A DNA stretch of 37,193 nucleotides from contig CANRVB010000022.1 of NCBI GenBank assembly GCA_947643165.1, forward strand, positions 1 through 37,193. Reading direction: 5' to 3'. The position numbers and the translations under genes were made by a program. The notes beneath the pieces are model-generated. The model searched no databases, was not told where the DNA came from, and was given only the letters and a program-made list of their open reading frames with translations. Below, one piece after another: positions 1-7,568 of this stretch. The number at the start of each line of letters is the position of its first letter. Within the stretch, counting starts at the first letter, position 1. Source of the stretch: an uncultured Porphyromonadaceae bacterium (GTDB lineage Bacteria > Bacteroidota > Bacteroidia > Bacteroidales > Muribaculaceae).

Positions 1-31
1 AGGTAGTGTGCCAGTTAACATATTACTTATT

Positions 32-3000
32 ATGAGAAAAACTTTTCTGAAAGTTGCACTCATCGGAGCTCTGGCAGTCGCCATGCCGTCGACCTTCACT
101 TCGTGTAAGGACTACGATGACGACATCACAGACGTTCAGGGCCAGACCGCCGAGCTGAGAAAACAACTTGAGAGCGTTAACACAGCTATCGCTGCTCTGC
201 CTACCAAGGCAGACGTGTCGGCCGCACAGGCAGCAGCAGTAGCTCAGGCCAAGACTGATCTGGAGGCTGTGAAGGTACAGCTTCAGGCTGCTATCGATGG
301 CAAGGCTGACCAGACCACCGTTGACGCTATCAACACAGAACTGAGCTCTATCAAGGGTCAGCTCGAGGCTATCGAGGCTCTGAAGGGTGATGTTGCCACA
401 GCTCTGGAATCAATCAACCAGTCGATCACCGATCTTAAGGCTGAGGCTGTGACCAAGGGTCAGATGGATGCCGCTCTTGCTGCTCAGAAAGAGGAGCTCC
501 AGCAGTATTCAGACGGTAAGGTTGCCGCACTTGTAAGCGAGGTGGAGGATCTCCAGAGCCTCGTTAACGATCCTAACAGCGGTGTTGCCGCTCTGCAGAA
601 GCAGATCGAAGAACTCGCTGAGAAGATCAACGGCGAAACCGATGGAGAAGGTGCTACTTCTCTCGAGGCTGTGATCCGTCTGCTCAACGGTATGATCACA
701 CACATTGAGATCGTAGGTGTAAACGCAAACGACACACACCGCGGTTATGACAAGGTTCTTAACCTCTACACCGTAAACGTAGCCCAGGATCTGGTATTCG
801 GTCAGGGTTATGCAGCCGACGGCAGCGGTCAGCTCGGTTATGACGCCAACACATTCACCGTACAGAACAAGGAAGTATTCAAGAAGGGTGAGGTAAAGAC
901 CTTCAATGACTCTATCCTCGTTCGCGTATCTCCCGCCAACGCTGTCGTTACAGCCGAGCAGATACAGCTCGTCAACAGCAAGGGTGAGGATCTTAGCAAG
1001 TTTGTCGACATCACAAGCGTCGAGGCTTACAAGGGTCTGCTGACCAACATGGGCAGCCGCTCGATCTCGAACAACGGTCTGCACGTTGTGAAGTTCGCTC
1101 TGAAGGAGTCGTTCAACGACGTAGAGGGCTTCGTAGCCGCTACCGATGCCAACAATGGCAAGAAGAACCAGAAGGCTCTGATCAACTTCGCAGTCGCTAT
1201 AGCCGACAGCGACAAGGATCTGGCCGAGGGTCGTGAAATCACCTCAGCATACGATCTGGTGGTTAACGCTACTCCCAACGCTCCCCAGTATGAACTGGAG
1301 TACAACGTTGTTCACAACGGCAACAAGGTGCCTGTAACCAACATCCGCAACCGTTTCCGCTTTGCTAACGATAACAACAACGATAACTCGTCGCTGATGT
1401 TCCCGACCTTCAAGGATTTCGAGACCAACATGAGCGAGGTATATGCAAAGCGCGTATCTCAGAATAATTATACCAATGCTGCAAGCAACGGATTTACCGC
1501 TGTAGGTGACTTCGCATGGGTAGAGAACGCCAAGGAAGAACAGGTTGCAACATACGCAAACAGCGGCGCAATCTATGACGATCGTACCAGTCTCGGTTAC
1601 GAACTTCTCGAAGTGAAGCCCGGTGAGACATTCACTGTTGACATGTCAGGCTATAACATCGAGAATCAGAACGGTATCTACGGATTCTATGTAACTCTCG
1701 ATATGTGGCGCGCAACAGAGTCGAACGGCTCGGAGCGTGAGGCATGGAAGAGCATAGCTCCCTCTATCAGCGGTATCAACGCCGTTACTACTGACAACGA
1801 GATAGCTCTGTCGATCTCGAAGGATGCCAAGGTAGACGCCGGTGAAATACTCGGTTTCCGCGTATATGCTGTTAACTTCGACGGTACATTGGTCGATCCT
1901 GACGGACGTGCATTCTATGTAGTAGTCAACAAGCCTGTTGAAGCTACAGCTACAGCTACAGCTTCAATCAGCGCACCTGCTGCCAACAGCTATGCTTCGG
2001 CTGCTGTTTCTGAACTGGGCGCTTGGACTGCAACAACTCCTGCTGTTAACGTTCAGTTCTTCACCGACGGTTTTGCTCCTTATGGTCAGTACAGCACCAA
2101 GTATCTGAACAAGAATCCGCAGCTCCCCAATGAGATCTATGTTGTCCTGAAGAATGGCAATGGTGTTACGCTCAACAATGGTAGCTACACCCGCATAGAT
2201 AGAGGCAGCGATGGCTCAGGTTACGACGTGCTGAAGAATATCCGCGTGGCTCTTCCCAACTGGCAGTATGCCGATGGCGAAACCTACACCGGTACTCTGA
2301 CAATCACCGATGCTTCTACAGAACTCGTTCTGCAGACCATCAAGGTAGAGATCACCAAGACCGTAGCCAACAACGCTCCGACCGACTTCGGTATCAACAC
2401 AGCCAATGGCTTCCCCGCTGAGGGCGATCTGACAGCTGTTATCACCAACACAGCCGGTACTTACAACATCAACACTGTATTCAACTGGGGTAAGTGGAAC
2501 AACGCTAACCTGACCAGCTCTGACTACACCGAGGTTGTAACATTCCAGCCGAAGAACGATAAATGGAATGCCAAAACTACTGAGGCTGTAAACGGCGTGT
2601 TCAATCTGAGCACTGTAGAGCTTGACAACCGTAACGAGGTTCAGAACTTCAACAACAAGGTTATCAACAATGGTAAGTACCCGATGACTGTTGCCTACGA
2701 GTACACAACTCAGTTCTCATACGTTCCTCAGACTAAGGCTGACGGTACACTTGCTGACAAGGGTGTATGGTCTGTAAATGGTCAGGAAATCGAGTACCAG
2801 CCGTATGTAATGAAGTCGACTACTTACAGCATGTCGCGTAACATCAGCTTCGTTACTATCGCAAGCCAGCTGACATTCGCTTGGAAGCCCGCAAGCGGCA
2901 GCGGTGCAACTGCAGTACCTGCTTACGCTCCTGCTCTGACTTATGACACTGATGGCACTATCGATCTGACCAAGGTTATGGCCAACCAGACCATCACCGA

Positions 3001-3262
3001 GGCAACTCCCTGGAAGAACGCAACAATCGCTTCTCTTATAGCTGCCGGTAAGATCAACAACGCTACCGTTAAGCTGCCCGTCGGTCTCGATACATATTTC
3101 ACTGCCGCTATCAATGGCACTGAGATCACCTTCACTCCGAAGCCTAACACCGAGACTCCGATGAGCAATATCAGCGGTCAGGTACAGATCACATTCAATG
3201 ACGATGTAGCCGGCTCTTCAGCTATCACCCTGAGCCTGCCGACAATCACAATGAACAAGTAA
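32..3262 (+). CDS. Large surface lipoprotein with N-terminal coiled coil, function unknown
   Basis: A 1076-residue protein. I chose the ATG at 32 rather than the in-frame ATG at 8 because it places a normal lipoprotein signal at the N-terminus: a basic start, a hydrophobic stretch at residues 8-18, and a lipobox F-T-S-C with the lipidated Cys at 25. Lys-Asp-Tyr-Asp-Asp-Asp follows, a common Bacteroidales start after the Cys. Residues about 33-210 are rich in Ala, Gln, Glu, Lys and Leu in a heptad-like pattern and are probably a coiled coil; the rest is Asn/Thr/Val-rich and looks like beta domains. A short Ala-Thr run near residue 640 is encoded by three GCTACA hexamers (1943-1960) and looks like a linker. 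Codons are strongly biased to AAC, AAG, GAC and CTG, unlike the neighbours, which suggests high expression. I infer an abundant cell-surface protein, possibly S-layer-like. No enzyme motif was recognised. Confidence 0.85.
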   Translation: MRKTFLKVALIGALAVAMPSTFTSCKDYDDDITDVQGQTAELRKQLESVNTAIAALPTKADVSAAQAAAVAQAKTDLEAVKVQLQAAIDGKADQTTVDAINTELSSIKGQLEAIEALKGDVATALESINQSITDLKAEAVTKGQMDAALAAQKEELQQYSDGKVAALVSEVEDLQSLVNDPNSGVAALQKQIEELAEKINGETDGEGATSLEAVIRLLNGMITHIEIVGVNANDTHRGYDKVLNLYTVNVAQDLVFGQGYAADGSGQLGYDANTFTVQNKEVFKKGEVKTFNDSILVRVSPANAVVTAEQIQLVNSKGEDLSKFVDITSVEAYKGLLTNMGSRSISNNGLHVVKFALKESFNDVEGFVAATDANNGKKNQKALINFAVAIADSDKDLAEGREITSAYDLVVNATPNAPQYELEYNVVHNGNKVPVTNIRNRFRFANDNNNDNSSLMFPTFKDFETNMSEVYAKRVSQNNYTNAASNGFTAVGDFAWVENAKEEQVATYANSGAIYDDRTSLGYELLEVKPGETFTVDMSGYNIENQNGIYGFYVTLDMWRATESNGSEREAWKSIAPSISGINAVTTDNEIALSISKDAKVDAGEILGFRVYAVNFDGTLVDPDGRAFYVVVNKPVEATATATASISAPAANSYASAAVSELGAWTATTPAVNVQFFTDGFAPYGQYSTKYLNKNPQLPNEIYVVLKNGNGVTLNNGSYTRIDRGSDGSGYDVLKNIRVALPNWQYADGETYTGTLTITDASTELVLQTIKVEITKTVANNAPTDFGINTANGFPAEGDLTAVITNTAGTYNINTVFNWGKWNNANLTSSDYTEVVTFQPKNDKWNAKTTEAVNGVFNLSTVELDNRNEVQNFNNKVINNGKYPMTVAYEYTTQFSYVPQTKADGTLADKGVWSVNGQEIEYQPYVMKSTTYSMSRNISFVTIASQLTFAWKPASGSGATAVPAYAPALTYDTDGTIDLTKVMANQTITEATPWKNATIASLIAAGKINNATVKLPVGLDTYFTAAINGTEITFTPKPNTETPMSNISGQVQITFNDDVAGSSAITLSLPTITMNK

Positions 3263-3297
3263 TCGAACATCCTGATAAGACAACTAAATAAGTGAAG

Positions 3298-3330
3298 GAG
3301 AGGCTCCGCGCGAGGCGGCGCCTCTCTTTT
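3298..3330 (+). terminator. Intrinsic terminator after the surface lipoprotein gene
   Basis: GAGAGGC (3298-3304) and GCCTCTC (3320-3326) form a perfect 7-bp stem followed by TTTT. It lies 35 bases after the stop codon of the lipoprotein gene. Confidence 0.75.
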
Positions 3331-3332
3331 GT

Positions 3333-3366
3333 TTGCCCGGTGGCGATGGCTGCCGGGCAATTTTTT
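3333..3366 (+). terminator. Second tandem intrinsic terminator
   Basis: TTGCCCGG (3333-3340) and CCGGGCAA (3353-3360) form a perfect 8-bp stem followed by six T. It starts 2 bases after the first terminator, so the highly expressed gene upstream is closed twice. Confidence 0.85.
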
Positions 3367-3427
3367 GTGGTAAGGGGATATTTCGCAAATAAACCGTGGC
3401 GGTGTGTTGTAATTTTGCATCACGTAG

Positions 3428-3493
3428 AAGTTACTCACGTTCGGCAATGCTCAAAAATAAATTTTTTGCATTGCGCTCACTAATTCGTAACTT
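3428..3493. repeat. Palindromic intergenic repeat, unit 1
   Basis: A 66-bp unit bounded by AAGTTAC and GTAACTT. Inside is a second stem GCAATGC/GCATTGC, then AAAAAT-AA-ATTTTT at the tip. It differs from unit 3 at a single base (A at 3482, T at the equivalent 3634). The arms between outer and inner stems do not pair. It includes most of a consensus promoter, listed separately. Confidence 0.9.
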
Positions 3494-3495
3494 TG
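3465..3495 (+). promoter_or_regulatory. Bacteroidota-type promoter inside repeat unit 1
   Basis: TTTG (3465-3468), 19 bases, TAACTTTG (3488-3495): a full match to the known Bacteroidota consensus TTTG-N19-21-TAnnTTTG. It points toward the alkaline phosphatase gene, but units 2 and 3 lie between. Activity is inferred. Confidence 0.5.
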
Positions 3496-3504
3496 ACTGA
3501 CGTC

Positions 3505-3569
3505 CAAGTTACTCACGCTCGGCAAAACTCAAATAAATTTGGTTTTGCTCTCGCTTAATCGTAACGTTG
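3505..3569. repeat. Palindromic intergenic repeat, unit 2 (diverged)
   Basis: A diverged copy bounded by CAAGTTAC and GTAACGTTG. Its inner stem is GCAAAAC/GTTTTGC and its tip CAAAT-AA-ATTTG, so both arms have changed together relative to units 1 and 3. Its promoter is broken: the -7 element is TAACGTTG and the nearest TTTG is only 14 bases away. Confidence 0.85.
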
Positions 3570-3579
3570 GCTTACGCCG

Positions 3580-3645
3580 AAGTTACTCACGTTCGGCAAT
3601 GCTCAAAAATAAATTTTTTGCATTGCGCTCACTTATTCGTAACTT
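3580..3645. repeat. Palindromic intergenic repeat, unit 3
   Basis: A 66-bp unit identical to unit 1 except for one base. It is bounded by AAGTTAC (3580-3586) and GTAACTT (3639-3645), with the inner stem GCAATGC/GCATTGC. It ends 27 bases before the alkaline phosphatase start codon. Confidence 0.9.
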
Positions 3646-3647
3646 TG
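3617..3647 (+). promoter_or_regulatory. Probable promoter of the alkaline phosphatase gene, inside repeat unit 3
   Basis: TTTG (3617-3620), 19 bases, TAACTTTG (3640-3647), matching the Bacteroidota consensus fully. The -7 element overlaps the right outer arm of the palindrome. Transcription would start near 3651-3654, leaving a leader of about 20 nt before the ATG at 3673. Confidence 0.7.
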
Positions 3648-3672
3648 GCTCATAAACAAAAAATCTTATATC

Positions 3673-5058
3673 ATGAATTTGCGAAAGTTAGTATCTGTAT
3701 TTGCGATCGGGGCGGCGATGACGGTATCGGCGTCACCTCGGTATATTTTTTATTTCATAGGCGACGGCATGGGTATGGGCCAGGTGATGTCGGCCCAGAC
3801 GTACAACAGGCTTGCGCTGAAGCAGACGGCGCCGTTGCTGATGATGCAGTTTCCGTATGCGGGAATGCTTGAGACTTATTCGGCGTCGAGTACGGTGACG
3901 GATTCGGCTGCGGCTGGTACGGCGCTTGCTACGGGCCGGAAGACCAATAACGGTATGCTGGGTGTGACGCCGGACTCGGTGTCGGTGACTTCGATTGCGG
4001 AGACGCTGTTTGGCAATGGCTGGGGTGTGGGTCTGGTGACTTCGGTGGCTCCTGATGATGCTACTCCGGGTGCTTTTTACGCGCATGTGCCGGCACGCAG
4101 CATGACGTATGAGATAGGGCGTCAGGCTGCCGAGAGCGGGTATCAGTTTATCGCGGGGTCGACGTGGCGCGGGTTCAAGGGCCGCGACGGCAAGGAGACT
4201 GATCTGAGGGATTATATGGAGTCGAAGGGCGTGGATCTGGTGACTTCGACAGACGAGGCTCGGAGCAGCAAGAGCGACAGGGTGTTTCTGTATAGTGCGG
4301 AGCCGTTCAACAGCGGTAATGTGGGTTACACGATCGACTCGATAGCCGGCGCTCTGAGGTTGCCCGATATGACAGCTGCGGCGATAGAGCATATGGAGCG
4401 GGTATCGCCGGATAGGTTTTTCATGATGGTCGAGGGCGGCAATATAGATCATGTGGGCCACGGCAATGACGGCGGCACAGTGGCGGTTGAGGTTGTGAAC
4501 TTCAATGAGGCTCTGGCGGAGGCATACAAGTTTTATGAGCGGCATCCGGATGAGACTGTGATAATCGTGACGGCCGATCATGAGACGGGCGGCATGAGTC
4601 TTGGAAACGGTAATGTGGGGTATACTTCGTATATGGAGTATGTTCCGGCGCAGCGTATGAGCAAGGATATGTTCTCCAACCGTATGAAGGAGATGCTTGC
4701 GGGCGGAAATGTGCCGACATGGGATGAAGTGAAGGAGTTTGCACGGGCCAATACGGGGCTGTGGGGCGTAGTGCCGGTGAAGGAGCGTCAGGAGAAGATG
4801 CTGAAGGATCTGTATGAGAAGTCGGTGTCGCATGACGGCAGCAATGGTGACGAGAAGTCGCTCTATGCGTCGTATGACGCTCTGGCGGCTGCGATATACC
4901 GTGTGCTCAATGACAATCAGGGCTTCGGCTGGACCTCGGGCAGCCATACGGGCAATCCTGTGCCTGTGTATGCGATAGGCGACGGTATGGAGGTGTTCGG
5001 CACGTTGCTGGACAATACGGAGATAGCGCCGATGCTGCTGAAAATAGCCGGGAAGTGA
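3673..5058 (+). CDS. Alkaline phosphatase (PhoA family, PF00245)
   Basis: A 461-residue phosphomonoesterase expected in the periplasm, where it releases inorganic phosphate from organic esters. A signal peptide covers about residues 1-21, probably cleaved after Ala-Ser-Ala. Family motifs are intact: G-D-G-M-G-M-G with metal ligand Asp31, the T-D-S-A-A-A-G-T-A nucleophile motif with Ser78 followed by A-T-G-R-K-T, the metal-binding E-G-G-N-I-D-H-V-G-H-G, and T-A-D-H-E-T-G-G. A C-terminal S-G-S-H-T-G-N-P-V-P motif supplies another His ligand. The length is normal. The gene is monocistronic and convergent with a phosphate-selective-type porin, which supports a role in phosphate gain. Its promoter lies in a palindromic repeat; I saw no clear Pho box. 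Codons are rich in GCG, ACG and TCG, unlike the lipoprotein gene before it. Confidence 0.95.
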   Translation: MNLRKLVSVFAIGAAMTVSASPRYIFYFIGDGMGMGQVMSAQTYNRLALKQTAPLLMMQFPYAGMLETYSASSTVTDSAAAGTALATGRKTNNGMLGVTPDSVSVTSIAETLFGNGWGVGLVTSVAPDDATPGAFYAHVPARSMTYEIGRQAAESGYQFIAGSTWRGFKGRDGKETDLRDYMESKGVDLVTSTDEARSSKSDRVFLYSAEPFNSGNVGYTIDSIAGALRLPDMTAAAIEHMERVSPDRFFMMVEGGNIDHVGHGNDGGTVAVEVVNFNEALAEAYKFYERHPDETVIIVTADHETGGMSLGNGNVGYTSYMEYVPAQRMSKDMFSNRMKEMLAGGNVPTWDEVKEFARANTGLWGVVPVKERQEKMLKDLYEKSVSHDGSNGDEKSLYASYDALAAAIYRVLNDNQGFGWTSGSHTGNPVPVYAIGDGMEVFGTLLDNTEIAPMLLKIAGK

Positions 5059-5080
5059 GCCGCAGGTAAATGATAAGAAC

Positions 5081-5114
5081 ATGGCCGCAATCCCGAGCGA
5101 GGGGTCGCGGCCAT
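5081..5114. terminator. Hairpin between convergent genes
   Basis: ATGGCCGC (5081-5088) and GCGGCCAT (5107-5114) form a perfect 8-bp stem between the alkaline phosphatase and porin stop codons. Neither side has a strong T run, so it may be a weak two-way terminator or only block 3' exonucleases. Confidence 0.5.
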
Positions 5115-5156
5115 GCCTTTGTGCAGATGTTTATTATAAAAAAGCAGTATGTTCTG

Positions 5157-6185
5157 TCAGAACCGGACAACCATTTCGGCAACTATTTTGTCGCCTTCGC
5201 CGCGTGGGGCTGTGATGTCGTGGTGGTAGAAGGCTTTCTCGTAGTCGAGGCGCAGGTCGAGATGGCGAGCGCCTTTGATGTAGCTGAGAGTGCCTCCGAG
5301 GGTAATACGGTTGCGCGCGGCATCGTTGGTGACGAGCGAGCCTAAGGCGTTTCGAACGCCAGAGCTGTGGTCGGTCATGCCGTCGAACCGTGCCTGCAGC
5401 GACCAGCGGTTGAATATGGATCCGGTCATGGGATGGCTGTAGTCGGCAAAGATGTTGTAGGCATGGCAGGTGGAGTGGCTGCTGTTGGTGTAGTGCTTGT
5501 TCATGTATTCGCCTTCAACAGTCCAGCCGGCGCATTTCCAGGTGACGGCGGCGTCGATGATGTTGGTCCGCACGCTATCGGGGATAAGGCTCATCAATCC
5601 GGTGGCGAGGGTGAGATTGCCAACGCCGTAGGTAATCTTGCCGGCGTAGGCCATCGCGTGGTTCCACTCGTCGTGGTCGGCGATACCTCCGGGGTTGAAG
5701 GCGGAGAGGGCGATCTTGAGCGGGGCGGAAGGTAAGGTATAGGCTATTTCGGCTCCGACGCCGCGGACGTTGCAGACTTGTTTGCCGATATAGGATCGGT
5801 TGGCGAAGAAGTATTGATCGGGACCGCGGAAGGGGTCAATTCCGAAGGGCATGCGGAACTGACCGGCACGGAGGTTGAGTCCGTCGGCGGGGGTGATGCG
5901 TCCCCAGGCGTCGAGTATTTTCATCTTGCCCCGGTCGCAGAGATCGGTATTGATGAAGTAGTCGGCCCAGGGGGCTACCTTGCCGGCAACGGAGAGACGG
6001 GCGTTGCGTACCTGAAAGCGGCTTACACCTCCGTCGGTCTCCATTTCCCAGCGTGCGCGTACTGTGCCGTGAAACACGGGCATGTAATCGACCTGCTGCC
6101 CGGAAGGCTCAGCGGCATCGGCGCCGGGAGCTATGGTCGCGAAGCCAGAAGCTATGAGGAGCGAGGCTTTGAGAAGGAATTTCAT
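5157..6185 (-). CDS. Phosphate-selective porin O/P family outer-membrane protein
   Basis: A 342-residue outer-membrane beta-barrel. The ATG at 6185 is preferred over an upstream in-frame one at 6257 because a signal peptide (basic start, hydrophobic core, Ala-Asp-Ala before Ala-Glu-Pro) begins there and a promoter lies between the two. The mature part has the porin O/P pattern (PF07396): an early F-H-G-T-V-R-A-R-W strand, R-N-A-R-L-S-V-A-G-K, an L-N-L-R-A-G-Q-F-R-M-P-F-G-I plug-like segment, alternating aromatic strands, and a C-terminal Phe (V-V-R-F) typical of BAM substrates. OprP and OprO take up phosphate and polyphosphate; the substrate here is inferred from family and from the convergent alkaline phosphatase gene. 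Other anions remain possible. Confidence 0.85.
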   Translation of the reverse strand: MKFLLKASLLIASGFATIAPGADAAEPSGQQVDYMPVFHGTVRARWEMETDGGVSRFQVRNARLSVAGKVAPWADYFINTDLCDRGKMKILDAWGRITPADGLNLRAGQFRMPFGIDPFRGPDQYFFANRSYIGKQVCNVRGVGAEIAYTLPSAPLKIALSAFNPGGIADHDEWNHAMAYAGKITYGVGNLTLATGLMSLIPDSVRTNIIDAAVTWKCAGWTVEGEYMNKHYTNSSHSTCHAYNIFADYSHPMTGSIFNRWSLQARFDGMTDHSSGVRNALGSLVTNDAARNRITLGGTLSYIKGARHLDLRLDYEKAFYHHDITAPRGEGDKIVAEMVVRF

Positions 6186-6226
6186 GACGGTATGATAGAG
6201 TGTTGTTGTTTTTTGAAACGCGGGTG

Positions 6227-6258
6227 CAAAATTACAAATAAGTGACCGCAAAGGCAAA
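6227..6258 (-). promoter_or_regulatory. Promoter of the porin gene
   Basis: Read on the minus strand: TTTG (6258-6255), 20 bases, TAATTTTG (6234-6227). Full consensus. It gives a leader of about 35 nt to the ATG at 6185 and supports that start. Confidence 0.75.
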
Positions 6259-6332
6259 CTTTGGCGAGGCTTTGAGGGCCGGGATGAAGCCTGGATGTCA
6301 TGAAACAGGTCGGGCGGACAGAGATGGGGCGG

Positions 6333-7568
6333 TCAGAGGTCGGCGATTGCCGGAGCCGAAGATATAGCGCCGAATCGCCATCCGAGTCCAATCATGAGAT
6401 TGCGGGGATGGGCGAAGTTGCGCAGGCTGTAGCCTACGTTGATGAAGGCCCGTCGGGTGATCATGGTTTTGAGTGCGAGCGACTGATAGAACACGCGCTG
6501 ATCGGGTGCGGGGGCGTAGATGTTGCGTCCGATGCCGACATTTATGGCAAAATAAGGTAGGACAATCTCGCCATGTATCGAGGCTCCGATGCCTATCTGT
6601 CGCCAGAACGGCGGGCGATGGTAGACGGGATGATCGCCCGGCATATCGTCGATGACATAGCGTTCGAGGTCGGCGCCTTCGTCCCACTGCATGTCGAGGG
6701 AGACGCCTGCGCGCAGTGCTCCGGAGGCAAAGTGGCGCATGGGTGCGAATGTGGCGCCTGCGACGGCAAAGCAACCGGGGAGTGGGATAGCTTCGTCGTT
6801 CTCGTTGCGGAAAAAGCGCTTGTGGGCGGCTCCGTAGATCAGGAGGTCGTAGGACCATAGACCGTTTGTGCCGGCTTCGAAGGGCTTATGAAAGGGTGTG
6901 CGGTATAGGGATCGGTCGCGATCGGATGTGAGCCGGTAGCTTAGGCCGAGCCGCAGGGCGGCAGTGTTTGTTCCGGCGTTGGGGAATCGGGTATTGCCGT
7001 TGCTGAAGTGTGTCAGATCGATACCTGTGATCAGAGTGACGGCGCTGTTGAGCTGATAGCGCAGGAGGAGGTTGAGGCCGAGGCGTGCCGTGGTGGCCGA
7101 ACCGTTTATTCCGGAGGGGTCGAGAAGGGTGCGCTGGGTATGCCAACCGAATGCGGCGCCGAATTCCCACTCAGCGAAGAGAGCCATCCGGTCGGTGAGC
7201 GTTGCTACAGGAAATCCTTGGTAGATGTAGACAGAGAGGGGATTGCCAATGAGTTGACGTTGGAAAAAGGTGGAGTAGCCAACGGCCAGACCTTGGTAGG
7301 TGGAAAGATAGCGCGAGGGTATGCAGCCGGAATCATGGGAGAATGAGAATTCGGTCTTAAGATCGGCCGACAGCGAAGCGAATGGATGGCGCCCGAGAGG
7401 ATTGTGTCCGCGGAAGTAGGCAGAGGTGGGGAGCAGAGCCGCAGGGCGCACATCGGCACCGATGCTCCAGATGTACCGGCCGGTGGAATCGGGGTCGGTA
7501 TGGGCGGCACGTGCGCCAAACGACCATACCAGAAGAATGATCAGGAGTGAACAGGCGCGATTATTCAT
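6333..7568 (-). CDS. Acyloxyacyl hydrolase / PagL-like lipid A deacylase family protein
   Basis: A 411-residue predicted outer-membrane protein. The start at 7568 gives a signal peptide (hydrophobic residues 8-16, Ala-Arg-Ala before Ala-His) and overlaps the stop of the upstream gene by 8 bases. The core has the PagL-type motif: L-T-H187-F-S189-N190-G followed by F-P-N-A-G, ending in a G-L-S-Y-R-L strand. In PagL, His126 and Ser128 are catalytic and Glu140 completes the triad; here the residue 14 after the His is Asn201, so the acidic residue is missing or placed elsewhere. The family removes an acyl chain from lipid A. Residues about 230-411 form a second strand-rich half absent from short PagL proteins. 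The family call is fairly firm; activity is uncertain. Confidence 0.75.
   Translation of the reverse strand: MNNRACSLLIILLVWSFGARAAHTDPDSTGRYIWSIGADVRPAALLPTSAYFRGHNPLGRHPFASLSADLKTEFSFSHDSGCIPSRYLSTYQGLAVGYSTFFQRQLIGNPLSVYIYQGFPVATLTDRMALFAEWEFGAAFGWHTQRTLLDPSGINGSATTARLGLNLLLRYQLNSAVTLITGIDLTHFSNGNTRFPNAGTNTAALRLGLSYRLTSDRDRSLYRTPFHKPFEAGTNGLWSYDLLIYGAAHKRFFRNENDEAIPLPGCFAVAGATFAPMRHFASGALRAGVSLDMQWDEGADLERYVIDDMPGDHPVYHRPPFWRQIGIGASIHGEIVLPYFAINVGIGRNIYAPAPDQRVFYQSLALKTMITRRAFINVGYSLRNFAHPRNLMIGLGWRFGAISSAPAIADL

Noticed and set aside
3410-3417. TAATTTTG as a promoter before repeat unit 1
   Set aside because: No TTTG at the proper distance upstream; kept only as a chance match.
3428-3645. 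CRISPR array
   Set aside because: Only three units, each itself a whole palindrome, with no unique spacers of constant length and no cas genes nearby.
3428-3645. Integron attC sites
   Set aside because: The ends AAGTTAC/GTAACTT do not match the GTTRRRY/RYYYAAC core and no integrase or cassette genes are present.
3567-3872. A plus-strand open frame of 101 codons starting in repeat unit 3
   Set aside because: It runs through the repeat and out of frame into the phosphatase gene, with no protein-like composition.
3733-5082. A 449-codon open frame on the minus strand opposite the alkaline phosphatase gene
   Set aside because: Its product is rich in Arg and His with no domain; it results from the GCG/ACG-rich codons of the true gene.
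6473-6860. Plus-strand open frames opposite the PagL-like gene
   Set aside because: They are shadows of the coding strand with Arg/Cys-rich, non-protein-like products.
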